Position numbers and translations under genes: made by a program
Shown here: positions 63,906 through 64,000 of the stretch, one piece after another
Numbering within the stretch: position 1 is the first letter of the stretch
Layout: the number at the start of each line of letters is the position of its first letter
Notes under the pieces: generated by a model
Databases searched by the model: none
Told to the model about the DNA's origin: nothing
What the model saw: the letters and a program-made list of their open reading frames with translations, nothing else
From: Oscillospiraceae bacterium
Lineage (GTDB): Bacteria; Bacillota; Clostridia; Oscillospirales; Oscillospiraceae
Reading direction: 5' to 3'
DNA length: 64,000 nt
Assembly (NCBI GenBank): GCA_022795735.1
Contig: JAAWHG010000004.1
Span: forward strand, 1 to 64,000

Positions 63906-64000
63906 ATGGCTGAAAACCGGGAATATCTTTCCGCCGCGCAGAAGGGCGGCGTGATTCACATCTCCGAGGAGGTAATTGTGTCTATTGCCGCCATGGCGGT
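63906..64000 (+). CDS. Asp23/Gls24 envelope stress protein, N-terminal part
   Basis: Partial gene at the right edge; 31 residues visible. MAENREYLSAAQKGGVIHIS followed by EEVIVSIAAMA matches the start of the Asp23/Gls24 family, cytoplasmic proteins linked to the cell envelope and alkaline stress. AAGGATGG before ATG 63906. The rest is beyond the window. Confidence 0.82.
   Translation, partial: MAENREYLSAAQKGGVIHISEEVIVSIAAMA

Overview
The window is from a GC-rich, strictly anaerobic Gram-positive bacterium of the Clostridia. The gut-type Oscillospiraceae (Flavonifractor/Oscillibacter-like) are the best guess. The evidence is pyruvate:ferredoxin oxidoreductase, hybrid-cluster protein, a flavin/Fe-S bifurcation-type NuoEF trio, PadR/MerR/WYL regulators, AGGAGG ribosome binding sites, the gene order dxs-tlyA-nadK-argR-recN, and an OLE RNA with its protein partner. 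The placement is an inference from gene content; no marker search was possible. No rRNA, tRNA or CRISPR array was seen.

Layout. 1-3.5 kb: the start of a pyruvate:ferredoxin oxidoreductase (leftward), divergent from an MmeI-like restriction-modification gene split by a one-base frameshift just after its nuclease motif. 3.7-11.8 kb: a long leftward operon, OLE RNA - oapA - dxs - tlyA - nadK - argR - recN - tyrS. 12-14.4 kb: an AT-rich accessory island with two regulators that carry the same inverted-repeat operator, plus an Rpn-type nuclease gene. 14.5-20.8 kb: a YyaL-like protein and a FAD/Rieske oxidoreductase (leftward), then a minimal pseudopilin / prepilin peptidase / PilC set (rightward). 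20.8-25.4 kb: an unknown protein, a DUF3810 protein, a His-rich protein, and a Crp/Fnr regulator divergent from hcp. 25.5-31.1 kb: SGNH hydrolase, a small membrane protein with ruvCAB and glmM, a zinc-ribbon gene with a long leader, and a phosphopantetheinyl transferase. 31.1-40.5 kb: pepF, a Uma2 nuclease, a hybrid histidine kinase, a deoxyribonucleotidase, a MerR regulator, a LysM-tailed 5'-nucleotidase and a CatA-like acetyltransferase. 40.6-45 kb: a NuoE / NuoF / NfnB-like trio resembling the Stn transhydrogenases. 45.2-49 kb: galK-galT and an unknown protein. 49.2-58.1 kb: rpoB-rpoC-prfB (leftward). 58.2-64 kb: a TIGR04076 protein, a ClC channel, a PadR-DUF1700-DUF4097 operon, a WYL regulator, a GyrI-like/DUF3795 protein, and the start of an Asp23/Gls24 gene.

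How parts fit. PFOR, the NuoEF/NfnB-like trio and Hcp fit low-potential ferredoxin metabolism with protection against nitrosative stress. The OLE RNA lies next to its membrane partner OapA at the head of an isoprenoid/NADP/DNA-repair operon, as in other OLE carriers. The accessory island sits directly upstream of the OLE promoter, where isoprenoid/exonuclease genes are usual in other genomes. Several promoters carry readable operators: MerR with a 19-bp spacer, PadR, the Crp/Fnr site near -41.5 at hcp, and the twin operators of the island.
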